Assembly (NCBI GenBank): GCA_000737985.1
Contig: JNVT01000113.1
Coordinates: forward strand, 1-64,000
Reading direction: 5' to 3'
Length of the DNA stretch: 64,000 nt
Origin: Gammaproteobacteria bacterium MFB021
GTDB taxonomy: Bacteria > Pseudomonadota > Gammaproteobacteria > Pseudomonadales > Halomonadaceae
Shown here: positions 43,737 through 53,969 of the stretch, piece after piece
Layout: each line of letters opens with the position of its first letter
How positions within the stretch are numbered: the stretch's first letter is position 1
Translations under genes and position numbers: made by a program
The notes under the pieces: generated by a model
What the model was told of the DNA's origin: nothing
The model's input: only the letters and a program-made list of their open reading frames with translations
Databases searched by the model: none

Positions 43737-44471
43737 TCACAGCCAGCCGGCATCGACCCAGTAGTTGTGGGCGGTGCAGGCGGCGGCATCGTCGGAGGCC
43801 AGGAACAGCACCATCGCTGCGATGTGCTCGGGATGGATACGTAGCTTGAGCTTCTGCTCGGCGACGATCTGCGCTTCGTCCTCGGGGGTGTACCAGCGCG
43901 ACTGGCGCGGGGTCTTGACGTTGCCGGGGATGACGCAGTTGACGCGGATACCGTCGCCGCCCAGATCGCTCGCCAGCGCTCGGGTCAGCCCTTCGATGCC
44001 GGCCTTGGCGGTCTCGTAGAGCAGCATGCCCGGCTGGCCCAGGTGCCAACTGATCGAGCCGAGATTGACGATCGCCCCCCGGCCCTGGCGGCGCATGGCT
44101 GGCGCCACCGCGCGCGCCGCCAGCACCAGATGGCGCAGATTGACGTTCATGCGCTCGTCCCAGTACTCGGGGGTGACGTCCTCCAGCCGGTGGCGGTCGT
44201 CGTTGGCGGCGTTGTTGACCAGCACGTCCAGCGTGCCGATCGCCTCCAGGGTGGTGGCCAGCGCCGCCGGGTCGGTGAGATCGCAGCGGTGATAGTGCAC
44301 CGTATCGCCCAGCTCGGCGGCCAGCGCCTCGGCGTCATCCAGGATATCGAGGAAGTGCACCTCGGCGCGCTGGGCGGCGAAGGCGCGCACCAGCCCTTCA
44401 CCGATGCCGGACCCGCCGCCGGTGATGACGACACGCTTGCCCTGAAGACTGGGATAGATCGCTGTGGACAT
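43737..44471 (-). CDS. xylB: D-xylose 1-dehydrogenase (XylB-like SDR)
   Basis: A 244-residue short-chain dehydrogenase starting AIYPSLQGKRVVITGGGSGIGEGL, with RCDL, NNAANDDRHRLEDVTPEYWDERMNVNLRHL and the catalytic Ser/Tyr/Lys in NLGSISWHLGQPGMLLYETAKAGIEG. These stretches match the Caulobacter NAD-dependent xylose dehydrogenase closely. It oxidises D-xylose to D-xylonolactone, the first Weimberg step. It forms an operon with the sugar porter and is divergent from the ROK repressor; a XylR-like operator lies 40 bases upstream. Confidence 0.85.
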   Translation of the reverse strand: MSTAIYPSLQGKRVVITGGGSGIGEGLVRAFAAQRAEVHFLDILDDAEALAAELGDTVHYHRCDLTDPAALATTLEAIGTLDVLVNNAANDDRHRLEDVTPEYWDERMNVNLRHLVLAARAVAPAMRRQGRGAIVNLGSISWHLGQPGMLLYETAKAGIEGLTRALASDLGGDGIRVNCVIPGNVKTPRQSRWYTPEDEAQIVAEQKLKLRIHPEHIAAMVLFLASDDAAACTAHNYWVDAGWL

Positions 44472-44510
44472 CGCACGCTCGCTGTTCAGGAAGGTTGAGT
44501 TCGAGAAGAG

Positions 44511-44531
44511 TTAGTAAATAGCGTTAACTAA
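44511..44531. promoter_or_regulatory. XylR-type operator
   Basis: The half-sites TTAGTAAA and TTAACTAA form an imperfect 21-bp palindrome between the ROK repressor gene and xylB. Operators of ROK xylose repressors in other bacteria have the same TTAGT...ACTAA ends. It lies 40 bases upstream of the xylB start. Confidence 0.6.
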
Positions 44532-44686
44532 TTCTGGATCTCAGCATGCGCCGGGGGCGGAAGGCTGGCCATTGGCCATTGGTGGTAAGGAGGGCAAAGG
44601 GAACAGACTGCAGGCGTGGTGGTGGGTGCGGCCCAGGGAGGCGCTGCCGCGGCTGCCCGTGGGGCTGATGCTGCTTTCGATGGCTC

Positions 44687-44695
44687 TGATATAGT
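44687..44695 (+). promoter_or_regulatory. extended -10 promoter of the ROK repressor gene
   Basis: TGATATAGT fits the extended -10 consensus and lies 30 bases ahead of ATG 44726, giving a short leader. There is no clear -35. Confidence 0.45.
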
Positions 44696-44725
44696 CCCTG
44701 CATCGCCTTCTGTGCCGAGCCGTCC

Positions 44726-45946
<1,221 letters not shown>

Positions 45947-46009
45947 GCTGCGATCGCGGTTTGAGCCGGGGCCGACCACCGTAGGCGCCGAACGCGGTCA
46001 GCGTCGTCC

Positions 46010-49000
46010 TCAGTTGCGCTGCACGCGCACCTCGCTGGCCCCGTTGCCCTTGGGGTCGACCCGGATCTGCAGCGGTATGCGCTCGTGCATCTCCTGCACG
46101 TGGGAGATCACGCCGACCCGGCGGCCCTGGGCTTGCAGGCCATCGAGGGCATCCATCGCCAGCGCCAGCGACGCCGGGTCGAGGCTGCCGAAGCCTTCGT
46201 CGATGAACAGCGACTCGATCGCCAGCTGGTGCGAGGCCATCGAGGCCAGCCCCAGCGCCAGTGCCAGCGAGACCAGGAAGGTCTCGCCGCCGGAGAGCGA
46301 GTGCACCGAGCGCCGCTCGTCGGCCATGTCGCCGTCGATCACCAGAATGCCCAGTTCGCTGCCGCCGCGCGCCACACGGTAGCGCGGCGTCAGCGCGCGC
46401 AGATGCTGGTTGGCGTGGGTCAGCAGGTGGTCGAGATTATAGGCCTGGGCGATACGCCGGAAGCGCTTGCCATCGGCACTGCCGATCAGGCCGTTGATCC
46501 GCTCCCAGCGCTGCACTTCCTGCGCAGCCGCCTCGCGCTGGCGCGCCCCCTCCTGCTGTACCCGGCGGCGGCGATCATCCTCGGCGAGCTGCTGCTGGGC
46601 GTCGTCGCGGCGCTGCTGCTGGTCCTGGTACTCACGCTCCAGCGTCTGCAGGCGCTCGCGCTGGGCAGCCAGGCGCGTGCTCAACGTTTGCGCGTGTTCG
46701 GCGTCGAGCAACTGCGCCTCGGGGGTATCGGGCAGCAGCAGGCGACGCTGCTCGATCAGGGCGCGGCGGCGCTCTTCGAGCGCGACCCGGGCCGCGTCGC
46801 GCTCGCGTTCACGCCGTTCACAGGCCTCACGCAACTGGCGATGCGCGGCTTCGGTGTAACCCAGCAGGGTCTCCAGCTGCGCCTCGTCGAGCTCGGGCTG
46901 GGTGCGTCGCCACGCCTGCCAGGCGTGGTCGAGCTCGGCGTGGGTCGTCTGCTCCTCCTGCTGGCGCTGGGCCAGATCGGCGATCTGCTGGGTCAGCCGC
47001 GTGTGAGTGTTCTCCAGGGTCTGCCACTGTGTCTGTTGCGCCTCCCACTGCTGCTGCGCCTGCTGGCGCTGCTCCTCCAGCGCGGTCTGCCAGGCCTGGG
47101 CCGAGGCGTGCTCGCCCAGCACCGCGGCGAGTGTTTGATGCGTACGCGTCAGCGCCTGCTCAAGCTCCGGCAGCGAGGCGGCGAGGCTCTCCAGACGCGC
47201 CCGGTCGAGCGCCTGGCGTGTCTCGCGCTTGCCCAGCTCCAGGGCCAGGTTCTGGCGCTGACGTTCGAGCGGGTCGAGGGTGCGCTCGATGGTGTCTAAC
47301 CGCTGCAGTCGCTCACTGGCCTGCTGGCGCTCACTCAGCGCCTGCTCGCGCTGGTTCTCGAGCCACTCGCCAGGTTGCTCGGCGGCGTTCAACTCGGCGC
47401 TCAGCGGGTGCTCGTCCAGGGTACTGGCCGCGGCCTCGCGGGCCGGCGCCAACGCTTGCTGACGCTGCTCGGCAGCCAGCAGTGTCTGGCGGCAGCTGCG
47501 CCACTCGACGCTCAGCTCCTGATGCTGCTCGCGGGCGTCCGCCACGCGCTGGGCTTCCTGGTCGAGCTGCTGGCGCTCCTGTGCCTCGATGCTGGCGACC
47601 AGTGCCTCTCCCGGATGTGCCGGTGGGGTTTCGCGGTAGGGGTGGTCGGTGGAGCCGCATACCGGGCACGGCGTCTCTTCACGGAGCTGCTGGCGCAGCC
47701 GCGCGACCGCGTCGCTGCGCGCGGCGCGGGCGTTCTCGATCTGTTCGCCGATCTGGGCGTGGCGCTGCTCGGCGGCGGTGAGATCGCGCTTGGCCTGCTG
47801 GCCCGCCTGTTCGAGCTGGGTCAGCCGCTCGCGGCTCTCCGCGAGCTGTTGCTGCAGCGTCGCCTGCTCGTGATCCAGGCGTTCGCGCTCGCGCCACGCC
47901 TGGGTCAGGCCGTCCAGGGCATCGAGGCGGGCCTGGGCCTTGTCCCGCGTCTGGTTGAGGGCGGCGCGCAGCTCAGCGGCGGTGGTCTGCGTGGTGGCCG
48001 TCTCCAGCAGCGTGGCCAGATGCTGGCGCTGGGCTTCGATCTGCTGCGCCTGCTCGGCCATCTGCTGCTGCAGCTGCGCCTGGCGCTGGGCTTCCTCGGC
48101 GGCGGTGGCAGTGAGCTGCGCCTGCTCCGCACGCTGCTGATCGCGCTGCTGCTGAAGCCTTGCGCGCTCGCTCTCCAGCTCGCGCGCCTGGGCCAGCTCG
48201 GGCTGGGCGTTGCGCAGCGCGGCGGCGGTGCGCTCGCGGGTGGCGCTGGCGGTTTCCAGCTCGGGGGCAAGGGTTCGGCGTTCGTCGTCGCAGCGTTCGA
48301 GCGCGGCGCGCGCGTCGGCCAGTTGCCGTTCGCGCCGGGCCAAGGTCTCGGCCAGGCTGCGGCGCTGGCGGACCGGTTCGCGCCAGGGGGCGAGGGCGTC
48401 GAGCTGGGCGAGGGTATGGCGCTCATCCTGGGCGGCGGCGATCACCGCCTCGGCCGCCTGCAGCGTCGTCTCGGCCTGCTGCCAGTCGGCGCTCAGCCGG
48501 GCCTGGCGCTCGAGTTCGGTGCCCTCGGCCTGCAGCCGCCCGCGCCGGGTCTGCAGGGCGTCCAGGGCCTGCTGCTGCGCCATGGCCTCCTGCTCCAGCT
48601 CGGCGCGGACCTCGGCGGCCACCGGCAGGGCGTCGGCGAGCCTGGCTTCGATCGCCTCCAGCGCGCCTCGGGCCGTGCGTGCGCGCTGGAAGGCGGCGCG
48701 CGAGATGGCAGAGTAGTGCTGGGTATCGGTGAGCCGCTCCAGCAGCTCGCTGCGGGCGTTGTCGTCGGCCTTGAGAAAGGCGGCGAACTCGCTCTGGGCG
48801 AGCAGCACGGCGCGGGTGAACTGGTCGAAGTTGAGCCCCAGGCGCTCCGGCAGCAGGCGGTCGAATTCGCGCTTCTGCGCCGTCAGCAGCTGGTTGGCGT
48901 CGAGATCGGTGAGCGACTGCTCGATCTTCTGCAGGCTGCCGTCGGGCTTGTCGCGGGCCCGGCGCACGCCCCAGCGGGCGCGGTAGCGGCGGCCGTCGCG

Positions 49001-49309
49001 GCCGACGAAATCGACCTCGGCGAAGCCGCTGGCGCAGCCGCGCCGCAGCAGGGTGCCGCCATGGGCCGTGGTCAGGGCGGCACGGCCCACATCGGCGCTT
49101 CCCGAGTCGCGTACCGGCGCCTTTAGCAGGCGCGGCGTGCTGCCGTAGAGCGCCAGGCAGAGGGCATCGAGCAGAGTGCTCTTACCGGCGCCGGTGGGGC
49201 CGGTGATGGCGTAGAGACCCTGGTCGGCGAGGGGTGACGCGGTGAAATCGAGCTCGTGGCGACCGGCCAGCGAGGCCAGGTTCTCAAGGCGGATGGCGAG
49301 TATCTTCAT
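46010..49309 (-). CDS. sbcC: exonuclease SbcC (Rad50-like SMC ATPase)
   Basis: A 1099-residue protein with Walker A GPTGAGKS at residues 37-44, two long coiled-coil arms rich in Gln, Glu, Ala and Arg, a zinc hook CPVCGSTDHP in the middle, and near the C-terminus the ABC signature LSGGETFLVSLALALGL and Walker B SLFIDEGFGSLD. With SbcD it cleaves hairpins and blocked DNA ends. Its ATG overlaps the sbcD stop by four bases. The coiled-coil coding region yields many long spurious frames on the other strand. Confidence 0.95.
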   Translation of the reverse strand: MKILAIRLENLASLAGRHELDFTASPLADQGLYAITGPTGAGKSTLLDALCLALYGSTPRLLKAPVRDSGSADVGRAALTTAHGGTLLRRGCASGFAEVDFVGRDGRRYRARWGVRRARDKPDGSLQKIEQSLTDLDANQLLTAQKREFDRLLPERLGLNFDQFTRAVLLAQSEFAAFLKADDNARSELLERLTDTQHYSAISRAAFQRARTARGALEAIEARLADALPVAAEVRAELEQEAMAQQQALDALQTRRGRLQAEGTELERQARLSADWQQAETTLQAAEAVIAAAQDERHTLAQLDALAPWREPVRQRRSLAETLARRERQLADARAALERCDDERRTLAPELETASATRERTAAALRNAQPELAQARELESERARLQQQRDQQRAEQAQLTATAAEEAQRQAQLQQQMAEQAQQIEAQRQHLATLLETATTQTTAAELRAALNQTRDKAQARLDALDGLTQAWRERERLDHEQATLQQQLAESRERLTQLEQAGQQAKRDLTAAEQRHAQIGEQIENARAARSDAVARLRQQLREETPCPVCGSTDHPYRETPPAHPGEALVASIEAQERQQLDQEAQRVADAREQHQELSVEWRSCRQTLLAAEQRQQALAPAREAAASTLDEHPLSAELNAAEQPGEWLENQREQALSERQQASERLQRLDTIERTLDPLERQRQNLALELGKRETRQALDRARLESLAASLPELEQALTRTHQTLAAVLGEHASAQAWQTALEEQRQQAQQQWEAQQTQWQTLENTHTRLTQQIADLAQRQQEEQTTHAELDHAWQAWRRTQPELDEAQLETLLGYTEAAHRQLREACERRERERDAARVALEERRRALIEQRRLLLPDTPEAQLLDAEHAQTLSTRLAAQRERLQTLEREYQDQQQRRDDAQQQLAEDDRRRRVQQEGARQREAAAQEVQRWERINGLIGSADGKRFRRIAQAYNLDHLLTHANQHLRALTPRYRVARGGSELGILVIDGDMADERRSVHSLSGGETFLVSLALALGLASMASHQLAIESLFIDEGFGSLDPASLALAMDALDGLQAQGRRVGVISHVQEMHERIPLQIRVDPKGNGASEVRVQRN

Positions 49310-50544
49310 GCCTCACCCTCCGCGTCCTGGACTTCCTGCACCAGGGTGGCGAAATCCCTTGCCACCGCTTCCGGCGGCGTCTCGCCATACTCGGCCTGCC
49401 AGCGGCGGGTGAAGATCTCCTGCGGGGTGAGGCTGTCGAGATCGACTGCGACGTGCTCTGCGGGGTCTTTCCCGGCATTGGGATAGTGGCTGTGAATGCG
49501 CAAGAGCCGCAGCGGCTTGTCGGCGATCGCTGTCTCGATCCGGGCGCGCAGATCGGGCTGCGGCGTGTCGAGCGTCACGCGTACCTCCAGCCACGGCCAG
49601 CGCTCGCGCGGTAGCGCCTCCCCGGTGGTGGGTTCGGGCTGCCACGCCAAAAGCTCGGCCTCGACCGCTTCCACACTACCTGGGCCGACCCTCTCGAGGG
49701 CCACGTGGCGGGGTATCGGCAGGCTCTCGACGGTGTCGAGTTCGGCCCCGTTCAACGTCACTTCGAGTACCTGGTGGGGATAGTGGCTCTCGCTGAAGTC
49801 GAGCGGCAACGGCGAACCGCTGTAGCGGATGCGCGGCTCGCCCACCTGCTGCGGTCGGTGCAGGTGACCCAGCGCCACATAGGCGATCGAGGGTGGAAAG
49901 AGCGCGGCGGAGATCGCCTCCTCGCCGCCGATCACGATCGGCCGCTCGCTGGCTTCGGAGACGGCGGCGCCCTGCAGGTGGGCGTGGCTCATCGCCACCA
50001 GCGCCTGGCCCGGCTCACGGCGGGCTTCGGCGGCTTCTACCAGCTCGCGGTGGACGCGGGCGATGCCCTCGCGATAGTCGTCGACATCGCCGCCGGTGAC
50101 CTCGGCCGGGCGCAGGAAGGGCAGCGCCAGGCACCAGGCGCGAATCTCCCCCGCGGCGTCGGGCAGCGGTACCAGCAGGTGATCGCTGTCGAGGCTGCCA
50201 TCCTCGAGCCAGTGCACCCGCCCCAGGGCATGGGTCTTGAGCCGCTTCATCAGCGGCGCCGGCAGTTCGATGCGCGAACCGCTGTCGTGATTGCCGGCGA
50301 TCATCACGATCTCCAGCGCCGGCAGGGCGGCGTGGGCGGCGACGATGAAGTCGTAGAGCAGCTCCTGGGCCCGCAGCGAGGGGTTGACCACATCGAAGAT
50401 GTCACCGGCGATCAGTAGCGCATCGGGCTGACGCTCGGCGAGTGCCGCCAGCAGCCAGTCGAGAAAGGCGCGCTGTTCGACATGGCGCTCCTGGCCATGG
50501 AAGGACTGGCCCAGATGCCAGTCGGCGGTGTGGAAAAGTTTCAC
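49306..50544 (-). CDS. sbcD: exonuclease subunit SbcD (Mre11-like nuclease)
   Basis: A 412-residue calcineurin-like phosphoesterase with the metal-binding motifs HTADWHLGQ, LIAGDIFD, AGNHDSGSR and LGHLHRPQ in order. It is the nuclease half of SbcCD. The start is taken as GTG 50544 (VKLFHTADWHLG), the usual N-terminus of the family, with AAGG 9 bases ahead; no ATG fits. It is the first gene of the sbcDC operon. Confidence 0.94.
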   Translation of the reverse strand: MKLFHTADWHLGQSFHGQERHVEQRAFLDWLLAALAERQPDALLIAGDIFDVVNPSLRAQELLYDFIVAAHAALPALEIVMIAGNHDSGSRIELPAPLMKRLKTHALGRVHWLEDGSLDSDHLLVPLPDAAGEIRAWCLALPFLRPAEVTGGDVDDYREGIARVHRELVEAAEARREPGQALVAMSHAHLQGAAVSEASERPIVIGGEEAISAALFPPSIAYVALGHLHRPQQVGEPRIRYSGSPLPLDFSESHYPHQVLEVTLNGAELDTVESLPIPRHVALERVGPGSVEAVEAELLAWQPEPTTGEALPRERWPWLEVRVTLDTPQPDLRARIETAIADKPLRLLRIHSHYPNAGKDPAEHVAVDLDSLTPQEIFTRRWQAEYGETPPEAVARDFATLVQEVQDAEGEA

Positions 50545-50738
50545 GATGTGGCGCCTTGTGACGTCTGAGAGAGTGAAGCGGAAAAAACGACGCCAAGTGT
50601 AACGCGACGACCGCCTCGGAGAAGATCGGCGGAGGAAAAGAGCGGCCATGGGAAAGATCGAAGGTGCACTGCATTGGAGAGACGTGGACGCCGTGACTAG
50701 GCTTCTGGACGTCGACAGCACGGGAGGGCAAGACGGCG

Positions 50739-51470
50739 ATGGCACTACATGGCTGGAATCTGACGCCGGAGGCGGCGATCGCCCTGCAGAAGCGGCTGGC
50801 ACCCGGCGTCAGGCGCGAGGATACGCTGGGCGAGGTGGGCTTGATCGCCGGCATGGATATCGGCTTCGAAGATGGCGGGGAGACCACCCGCGCGGCGCTG
50901 GTGCTGCTCGAGTGGCCCTCGCTCACGCTGGTGGAGCAGGTGGTGCACCGCGAGCCGACGCGCATGCCCTACGTGCCGGGGCTGCTGTCGTTTCGCGAGA
51001 TACCCGCGGCGCTGGGGGCCTTCGAGCGGCTGTCCCAGCGCCCGGACCTGATCATGGTCGACGGCCAGGGCATCGCCCATCCGCGGCGTCTGGGCATCGC
51101 CTCGCATCTGGGGCTGTGGCTCGATCTGCCGACCATCGGCGTGGGCAAGAGCCGGCTGTGCGGCCAGTTCGGCGAGGTGCCGTCGGCCAAGGGCGAGTGG
51201 ACGCCGCTGACCGACCGGCGGCGTGACGAGGACCCCGCCGATGTCGGCGTGGATGCGCGCGGCCGGGTCACCATCGGCGCGGTGCTGCGCTCGCGGGAGG
51301 GGGTGAAACCGCTGTTCGTGTCTCCGGGGCACCGGCTCTGTCTGCCTACCGCGGTCGACTGGGTGGTGCGCTGCCTGGGGCGCACCAAGCTGCCCGAGCC
51401 GACCCGGCTGGCGGATCGGCTGGCATCGAGAAAGGGCGAAGTGGCGGTCAGCGGGCAGCTGTCGCTGTAG
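50739..51470 (+). CDS. nfi: endonuclease V (deoxyinosine 3'-endonuclease)
   Basis: A 243-residue enzyme. The catalytic acids are visible in GMDIGFED (D40), the strand-separating wedge [11 protein letters not shown] (77-87, with E87), and [19 protein letters not shown] (D108). It nicks DNA near deaminated adenine. A GGGAGG stands about 11 bases ahead of ATG 50739. It is divergent from sbcD, giving a small DNA-repair cluster. Confidence 0.95.
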   Translation: MALHGWNLTPEAAIALQKRLAPGVRREDTLGEVGLIAGMDIGFEDGGETTRAALVLLEWPSLTLVEQVVHREPTRMPYVPGLLSFREIPAALGAFERLSQRPDLIMVDGQGIAHPRRLGIASHLGLWLDLPTIGVGKSRLCGQFGEVPSAKGEWTPLTDRRRDEDPADVGVDARGRVTIGAVLRSREGVKPLFVSPGHRLCLPTAVDWVVRCLGRTKLPEPTRLADRLASRKGEVAVSGQLSL

Positions 51471-51498
51471 CCGCGCTGCCTAGCTCTCCGGTATTGCC

Positions 51499-51643
51499 TA
51501 GGGTTTGTACGAAAAGTCGGCGAGCGAAGGCAAGACAAGGCAAAAATTGGCGAAAAAGCGGAATTTACGGGGTGTAAATGAGCATTTCGAGCCGATTTTT
51601 AACGCCGTATTGCCGAGCGCAGACAGTTTTCGTCCATAGCCTA
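51499..51643. repeat. 145-bp palindromic intergenic repeat, copy D
   Basis: TAGGGTTTGTACGAAAA at the left pairs with TTTTCGTCCATAGCCTA at the right (14 of 17). The interior is nearly the same as copy A, including GCGAGCGAAGG, GTGTAAATGAGCATTT and TGCCGAGCGCAG. The final CTA of the repeat is the stop codon (TAG, minus strand) of the aldo/keto reductase gene. Confidence 0.85.
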
Positions 51644-52540
51644 GACGATATCCAGCGATACCGGCTCCCGTGGCGCCGGAAAGGCGTTGTCGAGCCGGGT
51701 GAGGTCGTCGGCGTCGAGGTCGATGTCCAGGGCGGCGGCGTTGGCGTCGACATGCGCCAGGGTCGACGCCTTGGGAATGGCGATCACCGGCCTTGGCCGC
51801 TCGTGCTGGGGGCAGGCAGGGCGGATGGCCCAGGCCAGCAGAATCTGGGCGGCGCTGGCGCCATGCTTGTCGGCGATCTCGTTGACCACCGTCGAGGAGA
51901 GCAGCTTGGCCCGCAGCCGGCCGCCCTGGGCCAGCGGGCAGTAGGCCATCACCGGTAGATGGTGGTCCTGCATCCACGGCAGGACATCGACCTCGATGCC
52001 GCGGGAGCCGAGGTGATAGAGCACCTGGTCGGTGGCGCAATCGGCGGCGGCCGGTAGCGCTTCCATGGCTCTGAGGTTACCCGCATCGAAGTTGGAGACG
52101 CCGAAGCGGCGGATCTTGCCCTGATCGCGCAGTCGCTCGAACGCCTCGAAGGTCTCGTCCAGCGGAATGCCGCCGGGCCAGTGCAGCAGATAGAGATCGA
52201 GCGTCTCGATCCCCAGCCGCGCAAGGCTGCCTTCGCAGGCGGCGATGGCGCTGTCGCGACCGGCGTTCCAGGGGTAGACCTTGGAGACCACGAAGGCGTC
52301 GTCGCGGCGACCGCGCAGCGCCTCGCCGACGACCGCTTCGGCGCCGCCGTCAGCATACATCTCTGCCGTATCGATCAGCTCGAGCCCCAGGTCCAGGCCG
52401 TGCTGCAACGCCGCCACCTCCTGCCGGCGCGGTACCCGATTCTCGCCCATGTACCAGGTTCCCTGGCCGATGGCCGGCAAGGCCAGCGCCGGGGCGTCGC
52501 CGCTGGCGGGAAATTCGATCCGTGGTCTCTGCCGAGGCAT
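51641..52540 (-). CDS. aldo/keto reductase
   Basis: A 299-residue NAD(P)H-dependent reductase of the AKR fold. The catalytic tetrad is visible: Asp and Tyr in DTAEMYADGGAE, Lys in VVSKVYPWN and His in YLLHWPGG; the cofactor-binding end reads VIAIPKAS. It resembles the YeaE-type methylglyoxal reductases. Its stop codon is formed by the edge of an intergenic repeat. Confidence 0.9.
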   Translation of the reverse strand: MPRQRPRIEFPASGDAPALALPAIGQGTWYMGENRVPRRQEVAALQHGLDLGLELIDTAEMYADGGAEAVVGEALRGRRDDAFVVSKVYPWNAGRDSAIAACEGSLARLGIETLDLYLLHWPGGIPLDETFEAFERLRDQGKIRRFGVSNFDAGNLRAMEALPAAADCATDQVLYHLGSRGIEVDVLPWMQDHHLPVMAYCPLAQGGRLRAKLLSSTVVNEIADKHGASAAQILLAWAIRPACPQHERPRPVIAIPKASTLAHVDANAAALDIDLDADDLTRLDNAFPAPREPVSLDIV

Positions 52541-52644
52541 GCAAGACTCCCTTTTGGTTTAGGCGTTGCTGTTATGCTGGTCGCCACTCGCGGGTTTCGC
52601 AAACCCGGCATCGGCCATCGTCTACTGCTTTCAGGAGAACTTCC

Positions 52645-53187
52645 ATCGAACCCTCTTCGCTCCGCCAGACCCGGGCCTGGGTCGAATCCTTCGTCGTCGC
52701 CCACGATATCTGTCCCTTTGCCGGGCGCGAGATGCGCCGGGACAGCATTCGCTACGTCCTCGCCGAGGCCAGCGACCTGGAAGGGCTGCTCCACGAGCTG
52801 GTGGCCGAGTGCCGGCATCTCGATGCCCACGCTGATATTGCCACCACGCTCTTGATCGCACCCGCGGGCATGGACGATTTCGACGCCTATCTGGACTGGC
52901 TCGAACTGGCCGAGCGGCTGATGGAGGAACTGGGCTATGTCGGCATCTATCAGTTGGCCAGCTTCCACCCGGACTATGTGTTCGATGGCGTGGCGGCGGA
53001 CGACCCCGCCAATGCGACCAACCGTTCCCCCTGGCCGATGCTGCATATCCTGCGCGAAGCCGAGCTCGAGCGGGCGATCGCCAACCACGCCGACCCCGAG
53101 GGCATCCCCGAGCGCAATATGGCGCGGCTGCGCGAGCCCGGCTCAGCGGCGCTGGCGGCCGGATTGGCCGCACGCGGTGTCGAGTGA
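52645..53187 (+). CDS. DUF1415 family protein, apparent ATC start codon
   Basis: The 180-residue product fits DUF1415 from end to end: TRAWVESFVVAHDICPFAG at the N-terminus, ATTLLIAP, then GIYQLASFHPDYVFDG, TNRSPWPMLHILRE and the terminal RNMARL motif. No ATG, GTG or TTG exists at a sensible place: the first in-frame ATG (52729) would delete the conserved DICPFA. The codon ATC at 52645 lies 7 bases after a perfect AGGAG. A non-canonical start is therefore the simplest reading; a sequence error is the alternative. Function of the family is unknown. Confidence 0.75.
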   Translation: MEPSSLRQTRAWVESFVVAHDICPFAGREMRRDSIRYVLAEASDLEGLLHELVAECRHLDAHADIATTLLIAPAGMDDFDAYLDWLELAERLMEELGYVGIYQLASFHPDYVFDGVAADDPANATNRSPWPMLHILREAELERAIANHADPEGIPERNMARLREPGSAALAAGLAARGVE

Positions 53188-53343
53188 CGCGGGCCAATGC
53201 CTGTGCAGTGACCTGTGCCGATGGCTGCCAGGCCGTGTCGGGACTATTCTAGGGCCGAACCGAGCGGAGATGCCGCGCAGCCTGGCATTACGCCGTCAGA
53301 TGTTGTCACTGGGCCCCTGCGGGGCTCTCCAAGGAGCGATACC

Positions 53344-53847
53344 ATGCAGACCGTTACCCGTGGCGGTGAACCCGTCGAGGTGAGTGGCCGTTTTCTCGAG
53401 AAGGGCGACAAGGCACCGCCGTTCACGTTGACCGATGCCGAGCTCAAGGACGTCCAGCTCGACGACTACGCCGGCAAGCGCAAGGTGCTCAATATCATCC
53501 CCAGCATCGACACCAAGACCTGTGCGATGTCGGCGCGCAAGTTCAACGAGCGCGCCAGCCAGCTCGACAATACCGTGGTACTGGTGGTGTCGGCGGATTT
53601 GCCGTTCGCCCAGGTGCGCTTCTGCGGGGCGGAAGGGCTCGACGATGTCAGCACGCTCTCCTGCTTCCGCCATCCCGAATTCCGCCAGCTCTACGGCGTG
53701 TCGCTGGACAGCGGCCCCATGGCCGGGCTGTGCGCGCGGGCGGTGGTGGTACTCGACGAAGAGGATCGGGTGATCCACGCTGAGCTGGTCGGCGAGATCA
53801 AGCACGAGCCGGACTACGACGCGGCGATCGCTGCGCTCGAGAGTTGA
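53344..53847 (+). CDS. tpx: thiol peroxidase (Tpx, peroxiredoxin)
   Basis: A 167-residue atypical two-cysteine peroxiredoxin. The peroxidatic C60 is in [11 protein letters not shown] and the resolving C94 in QVRFCGAEG, at the spacing of E. coli Tpx. It reduces lipid and alkyl hydroperoxides using thioredoxin. AAGGAG precedes ATG 53344; the frame is open upstream but without family similarity. Confidence 0.95.
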   Translation: MQTVTRGGEPVEVSGRFLEKGDKAPPFTLTDAELKDVQLDDYAGKRKVLNIIPSIDTKTCAMSARKFNERASQLDNTVVLVVSADLPFAQVRFCGAEGLDDVSTLSCFRHPEFRQLYGVSLDSGPMAGLCARAVVVLDEEDRVIHAELVGEIKHEPDYDAAIAALES

Positions 53848-53867
53848 GGATCAAAAAGCCCCTAAGT

Positions 53868-53898
53868 TTGATTAGCCTTCGGGCCGATGGTCTACACT
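53868..53898 (+). promoter_or_regulatory. candidate promoter of the osmC gene
   Basis: TTGATT (53868-53873) and CTACACT (53892-53898) are separated by about 18-19 bases. The C before the -10 element resembles stationary-phase sigma-S promoters, which drive osmC in E. coli. Confidence 0.35.
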
Positions 53899-53969
53899 GA
53901 CTGGCGAGCCATCCCCACGGATGGATGCGGGCGACCGCTGTACGCTTCACACGACCTATGGAGACGATG

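Noticed and set aside
47375-49126. Long plus-strand frames opposite sbcC
   Set aside because: They read through the antisense of coiled-coil codons, giving Leu/Gly/Arg-rich sequence with no family pattern.
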